64,000 nucleotides of DNA from Rs1 sp029027825 (GTDB lineage: Bacteria > Pseudomonadota > Gammaproteobacteria > Pseudomonadales > Balneatricaceae), in NCBI GenBank assembly GCA_029027825.1, contig CP093399.1:2418001-2482000 (forward strand), written 5' to 3'. The notes beneath the pieces were generated by a model that searched no databases, had not been told where the DNA came from, and saw only the letters and a program-made list of their open reading frames with translations. Positions 63,364-64,000 of the stretch are shown here, one piece after another. Made by a program: the position numbers and the translations under genes. The stretch's first letter is position 1. Each line of letters opens with the position of its first letter.

Positions 63364-63559
63364 CTTAAAAGTAAATACAGTGTGCAAGACATTGGCTCTA
63401 CAGTGGAATTGAAAAACCTTAGCTGCAAGCTCATATGCGTCCTGCATTCGCTACATAAATGCATCCATGCATAAAATTTATTGGTTCAGTGGGTGTTTTT
63501 CTAACCGCACTATAATCAATAGCTTGCGCTATGTAGTGCAGTGAAGCCACTGATTCAGG
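63351..63559 (-). mobile_element. MITE copy E (209 bp) at the nanA 3' end
   Basis: Long version in reverse orientation, ends CCTGAATTTGTGACTT and CCACTGATTCAGG. It starts inside the nanA frame and supplies the final codons Leu-Asn-Leu and the TGA. Flanks TCTAG and TTATAG are only partly alike, so the duplication is not certain. Confidence 0.88.
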
Positions 63560-64000
63560 TTATAGTTTGAGAGCTCTGCATAACTTGCCCAAAGGGTTGT
63601 AACTGCGCTCGGCAATACGGCGTTAAAAACCGGCTCAATATACTCATTTACACCAGTCATACCCATAAACTGGGCACACTGTACCCAAAGTGGGGGCATC
63701 CTATACCCAAAGTAAGGGGTACACTGACTCCGATATCTCGCCAGTTTTTTCCTTGTCTAACCTTCGCTCGCAACGTTACGCAGTGGTCTCTGTTTCTCTA
63801 ACGTGTTAACTACAGCAATGATCTACGCTAAATTTATTCCTAGCGCACCGCTGGATGCTGGAGAAAAGGCAATTGATGTATTTAGTAGTATCACTAGTTG
63901 ATTTTCGCTAAATTAAAGCCTAATTTGACAAATAATAGATACTTGTTTAATTTCTTGGTATACGGTATCTATCAGATCAGGATGTCGATGAAATAACACA
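63560..64000. other. intergenic, possible insertion-sequence end
   Basis: No gene in 440 bp. TACCCAAAGT occurs twice 22 bp apart (63682-63691 and 63704-63713), within GC-rich flanks GGGGGCAT and AAGGGGTACACTGA. Repeated short blocks like this resemble the multiple terminal repeats of IS21-type elements, but no transposase is in the window. Confidence 0.35.

Overview
The window reads as the chromosome of a gammaproteobacterium, probably marine. The supporting evidence is a gammaproteobacterial division and cell-wall (dcw) cluster with a DNPR-type (meso-DAP) MurE, LpxC (so a lipid A outer membrane), the rnd-ycgL-ycgN and dnaX-ybaB-recR groupings, a chromosomal integron, and TRAP and sialic-acid uptake genes. 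No rRNA, tRNA or CRISPR array was seen.

Region 1 (1-5.4 kb) is the attI-proximal end of a chromosomal integron. A LexA-boxed integrase gene (intI, +) is followed leftward by seven complete gene cassettes and one partial one. All recognised cassette genes are on the minus strand, and each is closed by an attC site. Three of the seven complete cassettes carry no convincing gene. Region 2 (5.4-9.7 kb) is an eroded, repeat-rich stretch with a GST gene, a transposase remnant, copies of a miniature inverted-repeat element (MITE), a heptanucleotide tandem repeat, a secreted protein of unknown function and a small zinc-ribbon protein.

Region 3 (9.8-28.5 kb, minus strand) holds glpD and then the dcw cluster, read as mraZ-rsmH-ftsL-ftsI-murE-murF-mraY-murD-ftsW-murG-murC-ftsQ-ftsZ-lpxC. 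The genes ftsA, ddl and murB are absent; ftsQ and ftsZ are separated by only about 120 bp. A three-repeat MraZ operator with a good promoter lies ahead of mraZ. Region 4 (28.9-43 kb) is mostly housekeeping: a Fur-box-preceded YdeP-type molybdopterin oxidoreductase, rpsA with its own promoter and terminator, a broken ycgN, ycgL, rnd, recR, ybaB, dnaX (with a nine-A slippage run at the position where a gamma product would end), two conserved small proteins, uspA and uup.

Region 5 (44.2-52.1 kb) is a sugar-acid locus: a UxaA-family dehydratase, an SDR dehydrogenase, an FAH-family hydrolase, a GntR regulator with two identical palindromes in the divergent promoter region, and a DctPQM TRAP transporter. 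Together they suggest uptake of a sugar acid and its non-phosphorylative breakdown to pyruvate plus a small hydroxyacid.

Region 6 (52.3-53.6 kb) is toxin-antitoxin debris: a ParE-like toxin with a stop and a frameshift, and a truncated PIN-domain gene split by a MITE copy with a 5-bp target duplication. Region 7 (53.8-63.6 kb) is a sialic-acid catabolic locus: nanE, a ROK kinase (nanK-like), a peptide/nickel-type ABC transporter, a GntR regulator and nanA. Its substrate-binding protein appears to be circularly permuted: the C-terminal half of the SBP_bac_5 fold follows the signal peptide, and the N-terminal half comes last. This is the most unusual object in the window. The inner-membrane permease gene oppC of the same transporter carries one in-frame stop. 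Full-length MITE copies flank this locus on both sides.

Several independent gene breaks (ycgN, parE-like, PIN, oppC, transposase), active-looking MITEs and the missing ftsA suggest a genome undergoing gene loss.
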